Assembly: GCF_000018045.1 (NCBI RefSeq)
Contig: NC_009792.1
Span: 4,588,001-4,652,000 of the forward strand
Direction: 5' to 3'
Source of the DNA: Citrobacter koseri ATCC BAA-895
Lineage (GTDB): Bacteria; Pseudomonadota; Gammaproteobacteria; Enterobacterales; Enterobacteriaceae
DNA length: 64,000 nucleotides
Shown: in pieces, positions 1 to 9,284 of the stretch
Position numbering within the stretch: position 1 is the stretch's first letter
Layout: the number at the start of each line of letters is the position of its first letter
Translations under genes and position numbers: made by a program
Notes under the pieces: model-generated
What the model was told of the DNA's origin: nothing
The model's input: the letters and a program-made list of their open reading frames with translations, nothing else
Database searches by the model: none

Positions 1-1409
1 TTGATCGACTCGCCGTGATCGGCGGCGTAAAACACAATGGCTTTCTTATCGCGCAGCTGATCGAACACGCGGGTAATAAAGTGATCAACATAGCTCACCG
101 AGTTATCGTAAGAGTTGATCATCTCCGCTTTTGTGCAACCATCGTCAACACCGACACACTCCGGCGTCCACTGCGCAAAGCTGCGGGGATACCGCTGCGT
201 ATAGTTATAATGCGACCCTTTGGTATGCATCACGATCAGGTGTTTCCCGTCAGGGGTTTGCGCTAACGAACGCTGCATTTCATCCACCAGCAACATATCA
301 TCAACCGTCTTACCCCGGTTGCGCGGCTCCGCGCCGATTTGCTCACGGTAGGCAATGTTATCCGCCATCGTATTGCTGTAGAACCACATTTCGCTCTGCA
401 TCGCATACAGATCGGCGCTAAACCCTAACTGCTTCAGCACCGCAAAAATGTTTTGCTCTTTCAGCGTACGCTGCGGATTCTCCGACGCGCCACCCTCGCG
501 CACAAACATACAGCGCAGCGAAAGTTTGGTCGCGGTATCACACGACTCACCCCGGAACGCCGCGAGATTTTTTTCCTGCGCCAGCTTCGGCGTCGTGTTC
601 CGCTCGTAGCCGAAGATGCCCATATGATCCCAACGCGTGGTTTCGCCGATGATAAACACAACATACGTGTCATCAATGCCTTCTGGCGCAACATAGGTAA
701 ACTTCTTCGCCGGGTTCATCAGCGAGTTATTATCCGACGACTCATCCACCTGCGCCCAGGCGTACAGCCCTAAAGCCGACAGCCAGTTCGACGGTAAATA
801 AGAGTTCGCCACCACGCCGCCATAGCTCGGCAAATCGATACCCGTTGTTCGTTCAACACTCTTTTGCTGAACGTCGAGCAGGCGAATCGGCGCCCACACC
901 ATCACCCCAGCCAGAACCACCGCCGCCACGCTGCGAACGCGCTGGCCCGGCGTGCGTAACTGCCGCAGCAGGGTGTAACGACAGCGGTTACTCCAGATAA
1001 AGACCAGCGGCAGAATGCTCACCACCACCAGCCACAAAATGAAGTGCCAGCCGACGACCTCTTTCGATAAATCGATATCCGTGGTCATCACGGAGGCAAT
1101 AATGCCGTAGCCGATCACCACGTTCAGGAGGGTCATGTAATAGCTGGCGCTCGCGGAGAACAGCACCACCAGCGTAGCCAGAACCCGCCAGACGCGGCGA
1201 CCAAACAGGGAAAGCAGACGGAGTAAGAAGAACGTGGCGAGAACCGTGGCCCCAAGTTCAACCACTGCCGAGAGGCCTTTCCAGACGGTAAATTCCTGCG
1301 CATAGCTGCCGAACCGGCGGTAAAACACTGCGCAATTCATAAACAGGCCGATATAGAGCGCAAGCAAGAAGCTCAGCTTCTGCTGCGTCATCGATTTAAT
1401 GTATTTCAT
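1..1409 (-). CDS. eptB: Kdo2-lipid A phosphoethanolamine transferase EptB (3' part beyond the window)
   Basis: The frame is open from an ATG at 1409 down to the first base, giving about 469 codons; the C-terminal part lies outside the window (the family is about 563 residues). EptB transfers phosphoethanolamine from phosphatidylethanolamine to the outer Kdo of LPS on the periplasmic face of the inner membrane. The first roughly 170 residues hold about five hydrophobic segments. The periplasmic alkaline-phosphatase-like domain follows, with the motif GETTRWDHMG near residue 256, whose threonine is the expected phospho-intermediate, and AADHGES at the visible end, a metal-binding motif of the family. 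In E. coli this mRNA is controlled by small RNAs; I did not identify those sites here. Confidence 0.95.
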   Translation of the reverse strand, partial: MKYIKSMTQQKLSFLLALYIGLFMNCAVFYRRFGSYAQEFTVWKGLSAVVELGATVLATFFLLRLLSLFGRRVWRVLATLVVLFSASASYYMTLLNVVIGYGIIASVMTTDIDLSKEVVGWHFILWLVVVSILPLVFIWSNRCRYTLLRQLRTPGQRVRSVAAVVLAGVMVWAPIRLLDVQQKSVERTTGIDLPSYGGVVANSYLPSNWLSALGLYAWAQVDESSDNNSLMNPAKKFTYVAPEGIDDTYVVFIIGETTRWDHMGIFGYERNTTPKLAQEKNLAAFRGESCDTATKLSLRCMFVREGGASENPQRTLKEQNIFAVLKQLGFSADLYAMQSEMWFYSNTMADNIAYREQIGAEPRNRGKTVDDMLLVDEMQRSLAQTPDGKHLIVMHTKGSHYNYTQRYPRSFAQWTPECVGVDDGCTKAEMINSYDNSVSYVDHFITRVFDQLRDKKAIVFYAADHGESI

Positions 1410-1566
1410 GCAAGCAACCCCTGGAAATCGGGATAAAAACCACCCGCAAAAGGCCATTCCAGACCGGGCAGGTGGATAAATGCGGTAACAGCAGATGTCA
1501 GACAGTCTACACGCGCGGGTATGTAGACCACAGGGAAGCGTAAAAGTGTCGGAAGAATAAGCAAGC

Positions 1567-1596
1567 GGCCCGGATATTTACAAAAATATCCGGGCC
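1567..1596 (-). terminator. Strong hairpin downstream of yhjX
   Basis: A perfect 13-bp inverted repeat (1567-1579 and 1584-1596) with a 4-base loop lies 27 bases after the yhjX stop. Read on the minus strand it is followed by a T-rich but broken tract, so it is probably a terminator or 3'-end stabiliser of the yhjX transcript. Confidence 0.6.
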
Positions 1597-1622
1597 GGGA
1601 AGTGGTTAAATGATGAATAAAA

Positions 1623-2825
1623 TCAGGCGTGAGCCTCTTTAAAGACGCGGCGCTGAGGCTGGCGAATCGTGGTCGAGAGCGCCAGAGAGAGGATCAGCAG
1701 AGCGAAAATAACGCAGAAGGTGACGTAGAACCCACCGAACAGCGAGGCGATAATCGACCCGCAAATACTGCCAATCCCAAAGCCCAGGTAAATCACGCCG
1801 TAGTTTTTCGCCAGGTTATTCAGGCCGAAGAACTCGCTCACCAGCGACGGGAACACCGTGATCGTACCGCCGAAGTTAAAGGCGACGCAGGCAATCGCGG
1901 CAAAGAACGTCACATCATTCAGCGGCGCGAACAGTAACGCTGCCATCCCGACCAGCGAGACAACCTGACCGAGGGTAATCACGCGGATACGGGCGATTTT
2001 GTCAGACAGAATACCCAGCACCAGGCGGCCTGACAGGTTAGCGATGGAAATCACCGTGACCGCGTTGGCCGCCGAAGCAACATCCATATGCGCCAGCCCC
2101 TGAGCAATGTCTTTCGCCACACCGATGACATACAGACCGCTCATGCAGGCCGTCAGGAACATCACCGCCAGCATCCAGTACTGCGGTTTACGCATGGACT
2201 GCGCCAGGGTGAAGTCGTTTTCCACCACCCCGTTTACCGCTTTAACATCCTGATTCGGCGCGTCTTTCATCAGCGTTGAACCAAAGACAATCATCACCAG
2301 CACAATCGCGCCCCAGATCATAAATGTCTTTTCCAGACCGACCGTCGCCAGCAGTTGGCTGTCGATGAATTTGAAGCCGAGGCTACCGAGGCCATAAGAA
2401 CCAATCGCGAAGGCGGAAATCAGCCCTTTACGTTCCGGGAACCATTTTACGCAGTTAGACAGCGTTAACAGGTATCCCGCCCCGTCCGCCAGGCCAACCA
2501 GCACCCCGGCGCTCAGCCACAGCATCATAAGGTTGTTGGAATGCGCTGTTAAAAAGAAGCCGATGCCCAGTAAAACACCTGATGCCATCGTGACGCGTTT
2601 TACGCCGAAACGTTCCTGTAATTTACCCGCCACGGAAGAGGAGATCGCCAGTCCCAGGCTCAACAAGCCAAATGAAAAGGCCACCTGGCTGACGGGCTCA
2701 TCCAGTTTCGCAGAGAGCGCGCCATTAAACAGGCTCCAGGTGTAAACAGAACCTAACGCAAATTGTGTGATGATGGTGCCGATAAGCGTCAGCCAACGGG
2801 TACGCTGATAATCAGAAGTTTTCAT
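1623..2825 (-). CDS. yhjX: YhjX family MFS transporter (putative pyruvate transporter)
   Basis: A 400-residue major facilitator of the oxalate/formate antiporter-like group with about 12 hydrophobic segments; E. coli YhjX is 402 residues. I start it at the ATG at 2825 (MKTSDYQRTRW), which has an AGGAAG ribosome site just upstream, and not at the in-frame ATG at 2918, which overlaps the control region. In E. coli yhjX is the main known target of the pyruvate-responsive YpdA/YpdB two-component system and its product is thought to move pyruvate. The matching YpdB direct repeats are present upstream at 2907-2937. The substrate is inferred from the family and its regulation. Confidence 0.92.
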   Translation of the reverse strand: MKTSDYQRTRWLTLIGTIITQFALGSVYTWSLFNGALSAKLDEPVSQVAFSFGLLSLGLAISSSVAGKLQERFGVKRVTMASGVLLGIGFFLTAHSNNLMMLWLSAGVLVGLADGAGYLLTLSNCVKWFPERKGLISAFAIGSYGLGSLGFKFIDSQLLATVGLEKTFMIWGAIVLVMIVFGSTLMKDAPNQDVKAVNGVVENDFTLAQSMRKPQYWMLAVMFLTACMSGLYVIGVAKDIAQGLAHMDVASAANAVTVISIANLSGRLVLGILSDKIARIRVITLGQVVSLVGMAALLFAPLNDVTFFAAIACVAFNFGGTITVFPSLVSEFFGLNNLAKNYGVIYLGFGIGSICGSIIASLFGGFYVTFCVIFALLILSLALSTTIRQPQRRVFKEAHA

Positions 2826-2906
2826 GGCAGTCTTCCTGCATAAACAAAGGAGAAATTCACTGCTGACAACAATAACGAAGTGCTTTTTATGCAGGGGAAA
2901 AACGGC

Positions 2907-2937
2907 ATGAAATGCCATCAGAACGGAATGAAATGCC
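2907..2937 (-). promoter_or_regulatory. YpdB-type direct repeat in the yhjX promoter
   Basis: Read on the minus strand the 10-mer GGCATTTCAT occurs at 2937-2928 and again at 2916-2907, separated by exactly 11 bases. This is the published YpdB recognition pattern from the E. coli yhjX promoter (two direct repeats, 11-base spacer), here with both copies intact and about 80-110 bases upstream of the yhjX start. Confidence 0.85.
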
Positions 2938-3077
2938 TGGATTGCGGAATGAATGACGAGACAAAGACTGCGCAGCGTGATTTTTTTAAGGTCAGTTAGT
3001 ACCTACTATCGCTGTACAGCTTGTTATTAAAGAGACTTAATTGTAAAAAACTTGTTTTTATTACGTGCGTATTCTCG

Positions 3078-3785
3078 TTAAAATCTGGCGCTAACGCCCA
3101 GGGTGTACAGGTAGTCGCTATTGCTTGCGCTGTTATCTGCCTGAGAGAGCGCCGCATACGCCGCGATATGCGGGTTCAGTAGCATATCCGCCCCCACCGT
3201 CACATCCAGCCAGTTGCCATTCTGATCCGCCGCCGTCATTCGACTCAGCCCCGACTGCGCTTTCCAGATGTTCTCGCCGTATTGCTGGTTATAGCTGATT
3301 TGCGCCCAGGGACGGATCTCGCCAAACTGCGAATTCACCCGCCAGCCCAACGTACTGACGCTGGCATGCCACAGAGGGTCGGTCAGCGCCTGCGCCGTCA
3401 CGCTGTCGCCAAATTCATTAAACATCGAGGTGGTTGAGCCGTCGTAATGCAGGCTGGCGACCGGCCCGGTCGTCACGCGCCCGGCAAGCGGAAAATTCCA
3501 GCCCATGCTCATGCCGCTGGTCGCGTCCAGTGGCGTTTGATCGGCCAGACTCAGCACAGGGCCTGGCGCATTCTGGCTGGACCGAATCCGCTCCGCCAGA
3601 ATATCGTTGTAACTTGGTTGGTGATCGCTGTCCCATGTATAGCGTTCTGTCGTATGACCCGATACGGCATCAGCGATATATTCTTGTTGCCAGGCATATG
3701 CTGTGTTAGTGAAAATTGCACAGACGATAACGCTCGCCAGGCAGTACCACACCTGGCGACCACTGCATTTTTTTATAATCATCAA
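3078..3785 (-). CDS. yhjY: YhjY family outer-membrane beta-barrel protein
   Basis: A 235-residue protein with an N-terminal signal peptide (basic start, hydrophobic core, likely cleavage after NTAYA near residue 31) followed by alternating short beta-type segments and a C-terminal phenylalanine (SARF), typical of proteins inserted by the Bam complex. It resembles the autotransporter beta-domain family and E. coli YhjY (about 232 residues). No passenger domain is present, so it is a stand-alone barrel of unknown function. Older databases call it a lipase; I see no GDSL or other serine-hydrolase motif to support that. It diverges from tag. Confidence 0.82.
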   Translation of the reverse strand: MMIIKKCSGRQVWYCLASVIVCAIFTNTAYAWQQEYIADAVSGHTTERYTWDSDHQPSYNDILAERIRSSQNAPGPVLSLADQTPLDATSGMSMGWNFPLAGRVTTGPVASLHYDGSTTSMFNEFGDSVTAQALTDPLWHASVSTLGWRVNSQFGEIRPWAQISYNQQYGENIWKAQSGLSRMTAADQNGNWLDVTVGADMLLNPHIAAYAALSQADNSASNSDYLYTLGVSARF

Positions 3786-3940
3786 CGCGACTCCAGAGAA
3801 GAGCCGAATTCGGCGATATTATTGTCATTGTTTGGCGGTTCCAGGGCTTATTAGCCCTGTATTAAATATTGTCTTTTTAGCTGGCGCGTCAAGGCGGGCC
3901 GAATGAAATTTTTGCGGTAGTCAAAACAGCGAGGAAGAGT

Positions 3941-4522
3941 ATGCAGCGTTGCGGATGGGTCAGTCAGGACCCACTATACATCGCCTATCACGACAAGGAG
4001 TGGGGCATTCCCGAAACCGACGGCAAAAAGCTGTTTGAGATGATCTGCCTTGAAGGCCAGCAGGCGGGGCTTTCCTGGATCACCGTGCTGAAGAAACGGG
4101 AAAACTATCGCGCAAACTTCCACCACTTTGATCCCGTTCGCGTCGCGGCGATGCAGGAAGACGACGTTGAGCGTCTGTTGCAGGATGCGGGCATTATTCG
4201 CCATCGGGGAAAAATTCAGGCCATCATCGGCAATGCCAGGGCGTATCTCGCGATGGAGCAAAATGGCGAACCGTTTGCTGAATTCGTCTGGTCTTTTGTC
4301 GAAAACCAGCCGCAGGTAACGCGCGCCGCCAGCCTGAGCGAGATCCCCACCTCAACCCCCGCGTCGGATGCGCTGGCAAAAGCGCTGAAAAAACGCGGCT
4401 TCAAGTTCGTCGGCACCACCATTTGCTACTCCTTTATGCAGGCGTGCGGGCTGGTCAACGACCATATCACGGGCTGTTTCTGCCATCCTGGAGGTCAGCA
4501 TGATTCGCGAATCCCGGACTGA
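3941..4522 (+). CDS. tag: DNA-3-methyladenine glycosylase I
   Basis: A constitutive base-excision repair enzyme that removes 3-methyladenine from alkylated DNA. It is 193 residues (E. coli 187). Cys4 and His17 at the N terminus and the His/Cys cluster in HITGCFCHPGG near residue 175 match the zinc-snap ligands of Tag. Glu38 (CLEGQQAGLSW) is the base-recognition and catalytic glutamate and Trp46 the stacking residue. The reading frame overlaps the start of yiaC by 23 bases, so the two are probably translationally coupled. Confidence 0.96.
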   Translation: MQRCGWVSQDPLYIAYHDKEWGIPETDGKKLFEMICLEGQQAGLSWITVLKKRENYRANFHHFDPVRVAAMQEDDVERLLQDAGIIRHRGKIQAIIGNARAYLAMEQNGEPFAEFVWSFVENQPQVTRAASLSEIPTSTPASDALAKALKKRGFKFVGTTICYSFMQACGLVNDHITGCFCHPGGQHDSRIPD

Positions 4523-4931
4523 CGATATGGCGTCAATTTTGACGCTCTGGATGGAAAGCACGATCTATGCCCACCCGTTTATCGAAGCGCGCTACTGGCG
4601 CGAAAGCGAAGCGATAGTGCGTGACGTGTACCTGCCCGCCGCGCAGACCTGGGTGTGGGAAGAAGCAGGTTCACTGAAAGGCTTTGCCAGCGTGATGGAA
4701 GCGCGCTTTTTGGGCGCGCTGTTTGTCACGCCAGACGCGATCCGCAGCGGGATTGGCAAGGCGCTGGTGCAGCATGTTCAGCAGCGCTTTACCGCGCTCA
4801 GCCTGGAGGTTTACCAGAAAAATCAGTCGGCGGTGAATTTCTACCATGCGCTGGGTTTTCGTATCGAAGACAGCGCATGGCAGGAAGATACACAGCATCC
4901 GACATGGATTATGGGCTGGCAGGCGGATTAA
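4500..4931 (+). CDS. yiaC: GNAT N-acetyltransferase YiaC (protein lysine acetyltransferase family)
   Basis: A 143-residue GCN5-related acetyltransferase, close to the 146 residues of E. coli YiaC, which has been reported to acetylate protein lysines from acetyl-CoA. The acetyl-CoA loop is visible as RSGIGKAL around residues 80-87 (Q/RxxGxG/A type), followed by the VNFYHALGF motif near residue 117 that packs against the cofactor. The start at 4500 lies inside the end of tag, with a GGAGG ribosome site in the tag coding sequence. Its 3' end overlaps the convergent bisC gene by 23 bases. Protein targets cannot be read from sequence. Confidence 0.9.
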   Translation: MIRESRTDDMASILTLWMESTIYAHPFIEARYWRESEAIVRDVYLPAAQTWVWEEAGSLKGFASVMEARFLGALFVTPDAIRSGIGKALVQHVQQRFTALSLEVYQKNQSAVNFYHALGFRIEDSAWQEDTQHPTWIMGWQAD

Positions 4932-7242
4932 ACGCCGTAAGCGTCAGCGAAGGGCCGGTATACTTTTCAATCCACGCCAGCGCGGTGTTGCCCGCACAGC
5001 CGTTCCCCAGTCGCGAGCTGGGGAGATCTTTGGTCAACACGTTTACCGCGCCATTTTTACAGATGCCGCCAGCCGACACCTCTAAATCCGGCCATGCCCC
5101 TTCATGAATGCAGATAACGCCGGGTCTAATGCCCTCCGTCACCACCGCGCCCGCCAGAATTTGTCCTCGGTGATTCCAGACCCGCACCGTGTCGCCGTCG
5201 GCAATGCCCCGCGTCTGCGCATCCTGCGGATGCAGAGTAATCGGTTCGCGCCCCGCCACCGCATACTGTTCACGAAGCTGGCTGTAGTTAAGCTGGCTGT
5301 GCAGACGATGCGCCGGATGGGCGGACAGCACCTGTAGCTGACCGGGTTCGGCATTGCCGTGCCATTCGTCTGGCTCCAGCCACATTGGGTGTCCTGGGCA
5401 GTCCGCATAGCCGTAGTCCGCAATTCGCCGGGAATAGATCTCTATCTTGCCGCTGTCCGTTTTCAGTGGATGCGCGTCGGGGTCGCGGCGGAAATCCGCA
5501 AAGCGGATAAACTGCGCGTTGGCCGCATTCTCCGGCATTTCAATCAGATCGTTGGCTTCCCAGAACTGTGCAAACGGCGGCAGCGTCACCTGCTGGCTGG
5601 CGCCGCGTTGCCCGGCGATGTTGTAGAAGGTTTCCAGCCACTCAAGCTCGCTTTTCCCTTCGGTGAAGCGCGCATGACCGCCCGTTTCCCAGCGCTCGCT
5701 CAGTTCGGCAAACACGTCAAAGTCATTACGGGCCTCATCACGCGGCGGCACAACCTGCTTCATCGGCACCAGATGCTGGTTGCTGTAGTCGCCGGTCATG
5801 GTTAAGTCGTTACGTTCATAAGAGGTCGTGGCAGGTAACACGATATCGGCATGTTTCGCCGCAGCGGTCCAGAAACATTCGGAGATCACCACCAGTTCCG
5901 GCTTTTGCCAGGCGCGAATCAGACGGTTGGTATCCTGATGATGCGTAAAGTTCGCGCCGCCAGCCCACCAGACGAAGCGGATATCCGGGAAATGGCGGTT
6001 CATACCGTTGTGCTGATAGGGCGCGCCGGGATTCTCCAGCGCCTCGACAATGCGCGCCACCGGAATTTTGTCTACCGCATCGGTGCCGCCTGGCAGACTG
6101 CCCTGCATTGAAGCCAGTACGGCGGCGCGGCGCGTCGGGTTTCCCCCGTTGGCGAAATGGTACGAGAGGCCAAAACCGCCGCCGGGCGTGCCAATTTGCC
6201 CTAACATAGCGGCAAGCGTTACCAGCATCCAGTGTTTTTGCTCGCCGAACTGCTGACGCTGCATTCCCCAGCCAGACATCAACATAGTGGTGTTTTTATG
6301 GAAGAGTTCCGCCAGTTCGTGAATTTTAGCAGCGGATACGCCGCAAATATCTGCGGCCCATTCCGCCGTTTTCGCCACGCCGTCGCTCACGCCCAGCAGA
6401 TAGTCGGCGAATGTCTCGTAACCGGTCGTGCAGCGCGCCAGAAACGCGTCATCATGCCAGCCGTTTTTCACCAGCGTATGCGCAATCCCCAGCATCAGCG
6501 CCACGTCAGTCCCCATATGCGGGGCGATCCACTCCATCTTATCGCCAAAGAACGCCGCGCTTTCCGATCGCATTGGATCGATGCAGATCAGCCGTTTCCC
6601 GCTGTTGCGCAGCGCGGCAAAGTAAGCAATGCCCTGCTCATCCGACGCATTCCAGGCAATTTTTAGCGTATTCAACGGGTTGGCGCTCCATAGCACCACC
6701 ACGTCACTGTGTTCCAGCACAACCGGCCAGCTGGTCTGCTGCTGGTAGACTTCGTTTCCGCCCACCACATACGGCATGATGGCCTGCGCCGCCCCCGTGG
6801 AGTAATCCCCCAGATGCCCGGTATACCCGCCCGCCAGCGCCATATAACGCTGCAACAGGGTGGAAGCTTTATGCAGCACGCCATTCGAACGCCAGCCATA
6901 AGAACCGGCAAAAATCGAGGACGGACCATATGTTTCACGAATACGTTTGTGCTGGGTATGGATCAGATCCAGCGCCTCATCCCAACTCACCCGCACAAAT
7001 TCATCCTGACCGCGCACGCCCTGTGGCTTCTCTGGCGAGGCGAGAAATCCTTTACGCACCATCGGGAAACGCACCCGGGTAGGGCTGTGAACCTGGTCGC
7101 GCACGACGGTTTGCAGGGAATTGAGATGCGAAGTGGGCAGCGCCCCGCGAGACGCGAGAATCGTCTCGCCGTCAGTGTCGACCCGGACAGGTCCCCAGTG
7201 GGCGGCAGTTAATACCGAATAGTGCGATGGTGCGTTGATCAA
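4909..7242 (-). CDS. bisC: Biotin sulfoxide reductase (molybdopterin enzyme), TTG start
   Basis: A cytoplasmic DMSO-reductase-family molybdoenzyme that reduces biotin sulfoxide to biotin and also methionine sulfoxide. I place the start at a TTG at 7242, preceded by AGGAG six bases upstream. This gives 777 residues, exactly the E. coli length, and aligns at SHYSVLTAAHWGP. The longer ATG start at 7296 would add 18 residues and has no clear ribosome site. There is no twin-arginine signal, as expected. GDYSTGAAQ carries the likely molybdenum-ligating serine, and the C-terminal third (from about LQVLSAHPAHRLHSQ) is the dinucleotide-binding domain. The 3' end overlaps yiaC by 23 bases tail to tail. 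Confidence 0.94.
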   Translation of the reverse strand: MINAPSHYSVLTAAHWGPVRVDTDGETILASRGALPTSHLNSLQTVVRDQVHSPTRVRFPMVRKGFLASPEKPQGVRGQDEFVRVSWDEALDLIHTQHKRIRETYGPSSIFAGSYGWRSNGVLHKASTLLQRYMALAGGYTGHLGDYSTGAAQAIMPYVVGGNEVYQQQTSWPVVLEHSDVVVLWSANPLNTLKIAWNASDEQGIAYFAALRNSGKRLICIDPMRSESAAFFGDKMEWIAPHMGTDVALMLGIAHTLVKNGWHDDAFLARCTTGYETFADYLLGVSDGVAKTAEWAADICGVSAAKIHELAELFHKNTTMLMSGWGMQRQQFGEQKHWMLVTLAAMLGQIGTPGGGFGLSYHFANGGNPTRRAAVLASMQGSLPGGTDAVDKIPVARIVEALENPGAPYQHNGMNRHFPDIRFVWWAGGANFTHHQDTNRLIRAWQKPELVVISECFWTAAAKHADIVLPATTSYERNDLTMTGDYSNQHLVPMKQVVPPRDEARNDFDVFAELSERWETGGHARFTEGKSELEWLETFYNIAGQRGASQQVTLPPFAQFWEANDLIEMPENAANAQFIRFADFRRDPDAHPLKTDSGKIEIYSRRIADYGYADCPGHPMWLEPDEWHGNAEPGQLQVLSAHPAHRLHSQLNYSQLREQYAVAGREPITLHPQDAQTRGIADGDTVRVWNHRGQILAGAVVTEGIRPGVICIHEGAWPDLEVSAGGICKNGAVNVLTKDLPSSRLGNGCAGNTALAWIEKYTGPSLTLTAFNPPASP

Positions 7243-7408
7243 AATGCGCTCCTGAATGCGATGCAGGTGTGACGGCTTATTTATTATGCCGCTCAATGTT
7301 ACTTACAAATTTAAGAGTCTTCCCTGGAATTTTCTTCATGTTCGCACGTCATAATCAACCGCCACCGTCGCTGTGGCGAAAAAATAAAAAAGTCATTAAG
7401 GAACTAAG

Positions 7409-8071
7409 ATGAAAAAACGTGTTTTGGTCATTGCTGCTATCGTGAGCGGCGCCCTGGCAGTATCTGGCTGCACAACAAACCCTTACACCGGCGAGCGCGA
7501 AGCGGGTAAATCCGGCATTGGCGCGGGCATTGGTTCTCTGGTCGGCGCAGGCGTCGGCGCACTCTCCTCTTCCAAGAAAGATCGCGGCAAAGGCGCGCTG
7601 ATTGGCGCAGCGGCAGGCGCGGCGCTGGGCGGCGGCGCTGGCTATTACATGGACGTACAGGAAGCGAAACTGCGTGACAAAATGCAAGGAACGGGCGTGA
7701 GCGTGACGCGAAGTGGCGATAACATCATCCTGAATATGCCGAATAACGTCACCTTCGACAGCAGCAGCGCAACCCTGAAACCGGCAGGCGCCAACACGCT
7801 GACCGGCGTGGCGATGGTGCTGAAAGAGTACAACAAAACCGCCGTTAACGTAGTGGGCTACACCGACAGTACCGGCGGGCAGGATCTGAACATGCGTCTG
7901 TCGCAGCAGCGCGCGGACTCCGTGGCCAGCGCGCTGATCACCCAGGGCGTTGCCGCCAACCGCATCCGCACCAGCGGCATGGGCCCGGCGAACCCGATCG
8001 CCAGCAACAGCACCGCCGAAGGTAAAGCGCAAAACCGCCGCGTGGAAATCACCTTAAGTCCGTTGCAGTAA
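7409..8071 (+). CDS. yiaD: OmpA-family lipoprotein YiaD
   Basis: A 220-residue outer-membrane lipoprotein. The lipobox AVSGC places the lipidated cysteine at residue 21. Residues 35-80 are a glycine-zipper region with repeated GxGxG segments interrupted by the charged SSKKDRGK turn. From about residue 100 the OmpA-like peptidoglycan-binding domain follows, ending in the conserved NRRVEI. In E. coli YiaD overexpression suppresses a bamD mutant, which points to a role in envelope integrity. It is transcribed away from bisC and followed by REP elements that separate it from ptxS. Confidence 0.93.
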   Translation: MKKRVLVIAAIVSGALAVSGCTTNPYTGEREAGKSGIGAGIGSLVGAGVGALSSSKKDRGKGALIGAAAGAALGGGAGYYMDVQEAKLRDKMQGTGVSVTRSGDNIILNMPNNVTFDSSSATLKPAGANTLTGVAMVLKEYNKTAVNVVGYTDSTGGQDLNMRLSQQRADSVASALITQGVAANRIRTSGMGPANPIASNSTAEGKAQNRRVEITLSPLQ

Positions 8072-8078
8072 TCGTTGT

Positions 8079-8142
8079 GCCGGGTGGCGACAGCGCCACC
8101 GGGCACATCGCCGGATGGCGGCTTCGCCTTATCCGGCCTACA
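8079..8142. repeat. REP/BIME pair between yiaD and ptxS
   Basis: Two palindromic units of the enterobacterial REP type lie back to back (8079-8104 and 8109-8142). The second contains the characteristic GGATGGCGGC and TTATCCGGCCTAC arms. Confidence 0.85.
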
Positions 8143-8219
8143 TTCTTATCCGGCATGAAGCGCTTGCCATCGTTGATTTTCGCGTTAAGGTGTTGTCACC
8201 AAATTCAGGGAAATCAGCG

Positions 8220-9236
8220 ATGAGCAAATCAACACGGGCAACCATCAGCGATGTGGCGAAAGCCGCTAAAACCGGAAAAACCAGCATTTCACGCTATCTC
8301 AACGGCGAGAAGCATTTGCTGTCCGATGCCCTGCTGGCGCGCATTGAAAAAGCCATTGCCGAACTCGACTATCGCCCAAGCCTGATGGCCAGAGGCCTGA
8401 AACGCGGCCGTACCCGCCTGATTGGCCTGATCATCGCCGATATTACCAACCCCTATTCCGTTAACGTGTTGAGCGGCATTGAAGCCGCCTGCCGCGAGAA
8501 AGGGTTCACTCCACTGGTCTGTAACACCAACAATGAGGTGGATCAGGAACTGCACTATCTGGATCTGCTGCGTAGCTACCAGGTGGAAGGCATCGTGGTG
8601 AACGCCGTCGGGATGCGCGAGGAGGGGCTGAACCGCCTGCAACAGTCGGCGCTGCCGATGGTTCTGATTGACCGTAAAATCCCTGATTTCGCCTGCGATG
8701 TCGTGGGTCTGGATAACACCCAGGCGGCAACAACCGCCACCGAACATCTCATTGAGCAAGGGTTCGAGGCGATCCTGTTTCTCAGCGAACCGCTCGGTAT
8801 GGTCAATACCCGCCGCGAGCGCCTGAACGCATTTCGTGCGACGCTGGCGCGTTATCCTGGCGTGGTGGCGGAAAACGCCGAGGTGCCGCTGGCGGAAAAT
8901 ACGCAACTGGATAACACCCTGCGCCATTTTCATCAACAGCACCGGGGGATGCGCAAAGCCGTGATCTCCGCTAACGGCGCGCTCACATTGCAGGTCGCCC
9001 GTTCGCTCAAACGCATTGGTCTTAACTGGGGCAGCGACATCGGCCTGCTCGGTTTTGACGAACTGGAATGGGCAGAGCTGGCAGGCGTCGGCATCACCAC
9101 GCTGAAACAGCCGACCTGGCAAATTGGTTTTGCCGCTGTCGAGCAGGTTGTACGCCGCATTGAAGGGGGCAGCGACGCGATTCACGAGCAGGTTTTCTCC
9201 GGCGAGCTGATCGTTCGCGGCTCCACCGCCCGCTAA
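8220..9236 (+). CDS. ptxS: LacI-family regulator of 2-ketogluconate genes (PtxS-like)
   Basis: A 338-residue LacI/GalR repressor. Residues 6-26 (ATISDVAKAAKTGKTSISRY) are the helix-turn-helix, then the hinge (RPSLMARGLKRG) and a periplasmic-binding-protein-like effector domain. I start at the ATG at 8220; the longer in-frame start at 8115 would read through the REP element. It sits immediately upstream of, and codirectional with, kguE-kguK-kguT-kguD, the order known for ptxS and the kgu operon of Pseudomonas, where PtxS binds 2-ketogluconate and represses the operon. A 14-bp palindrome close to the Pseudomonas PtxS operator lies just downstream at 9285-9298. E. coli K-12 lacks this gene. The name rests on context and operator. 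Confidence 0.8.
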   Translation: MSKSTRATISDVAKAAKTGKTSISRYLNGEKHLLSDALLARIEKAIAELDYRPSLMARGLKRGRTRLIGLIIADITNPYSVNVLSGIEAACREKGFTPLVCNTNNEVDQELHYLDLLRSYQVEGIVVNAVGMREEGLNRLQQSALPMVLIDRKIPDFACDVVGLDNTQAATTATEHLIEQGFEAILFLSEPLGMVNTRRERLNAFRATLARYPGVVAENAEVPLAENTQLDNTLRHFHQQHRGMRKAVISANGALTLQVARSLKRIGLNWGSDIGLLGFDELEWAELAGVGITTLKQPTWQIGFAAVEQVVRRIEGGSDAIHEQVFSGELIVRGSTAR

Positions 9237-9284
9237 TTTTCCTTCGTGATGGTGATCATAATTTCGACACACTGCACTTTTCTT

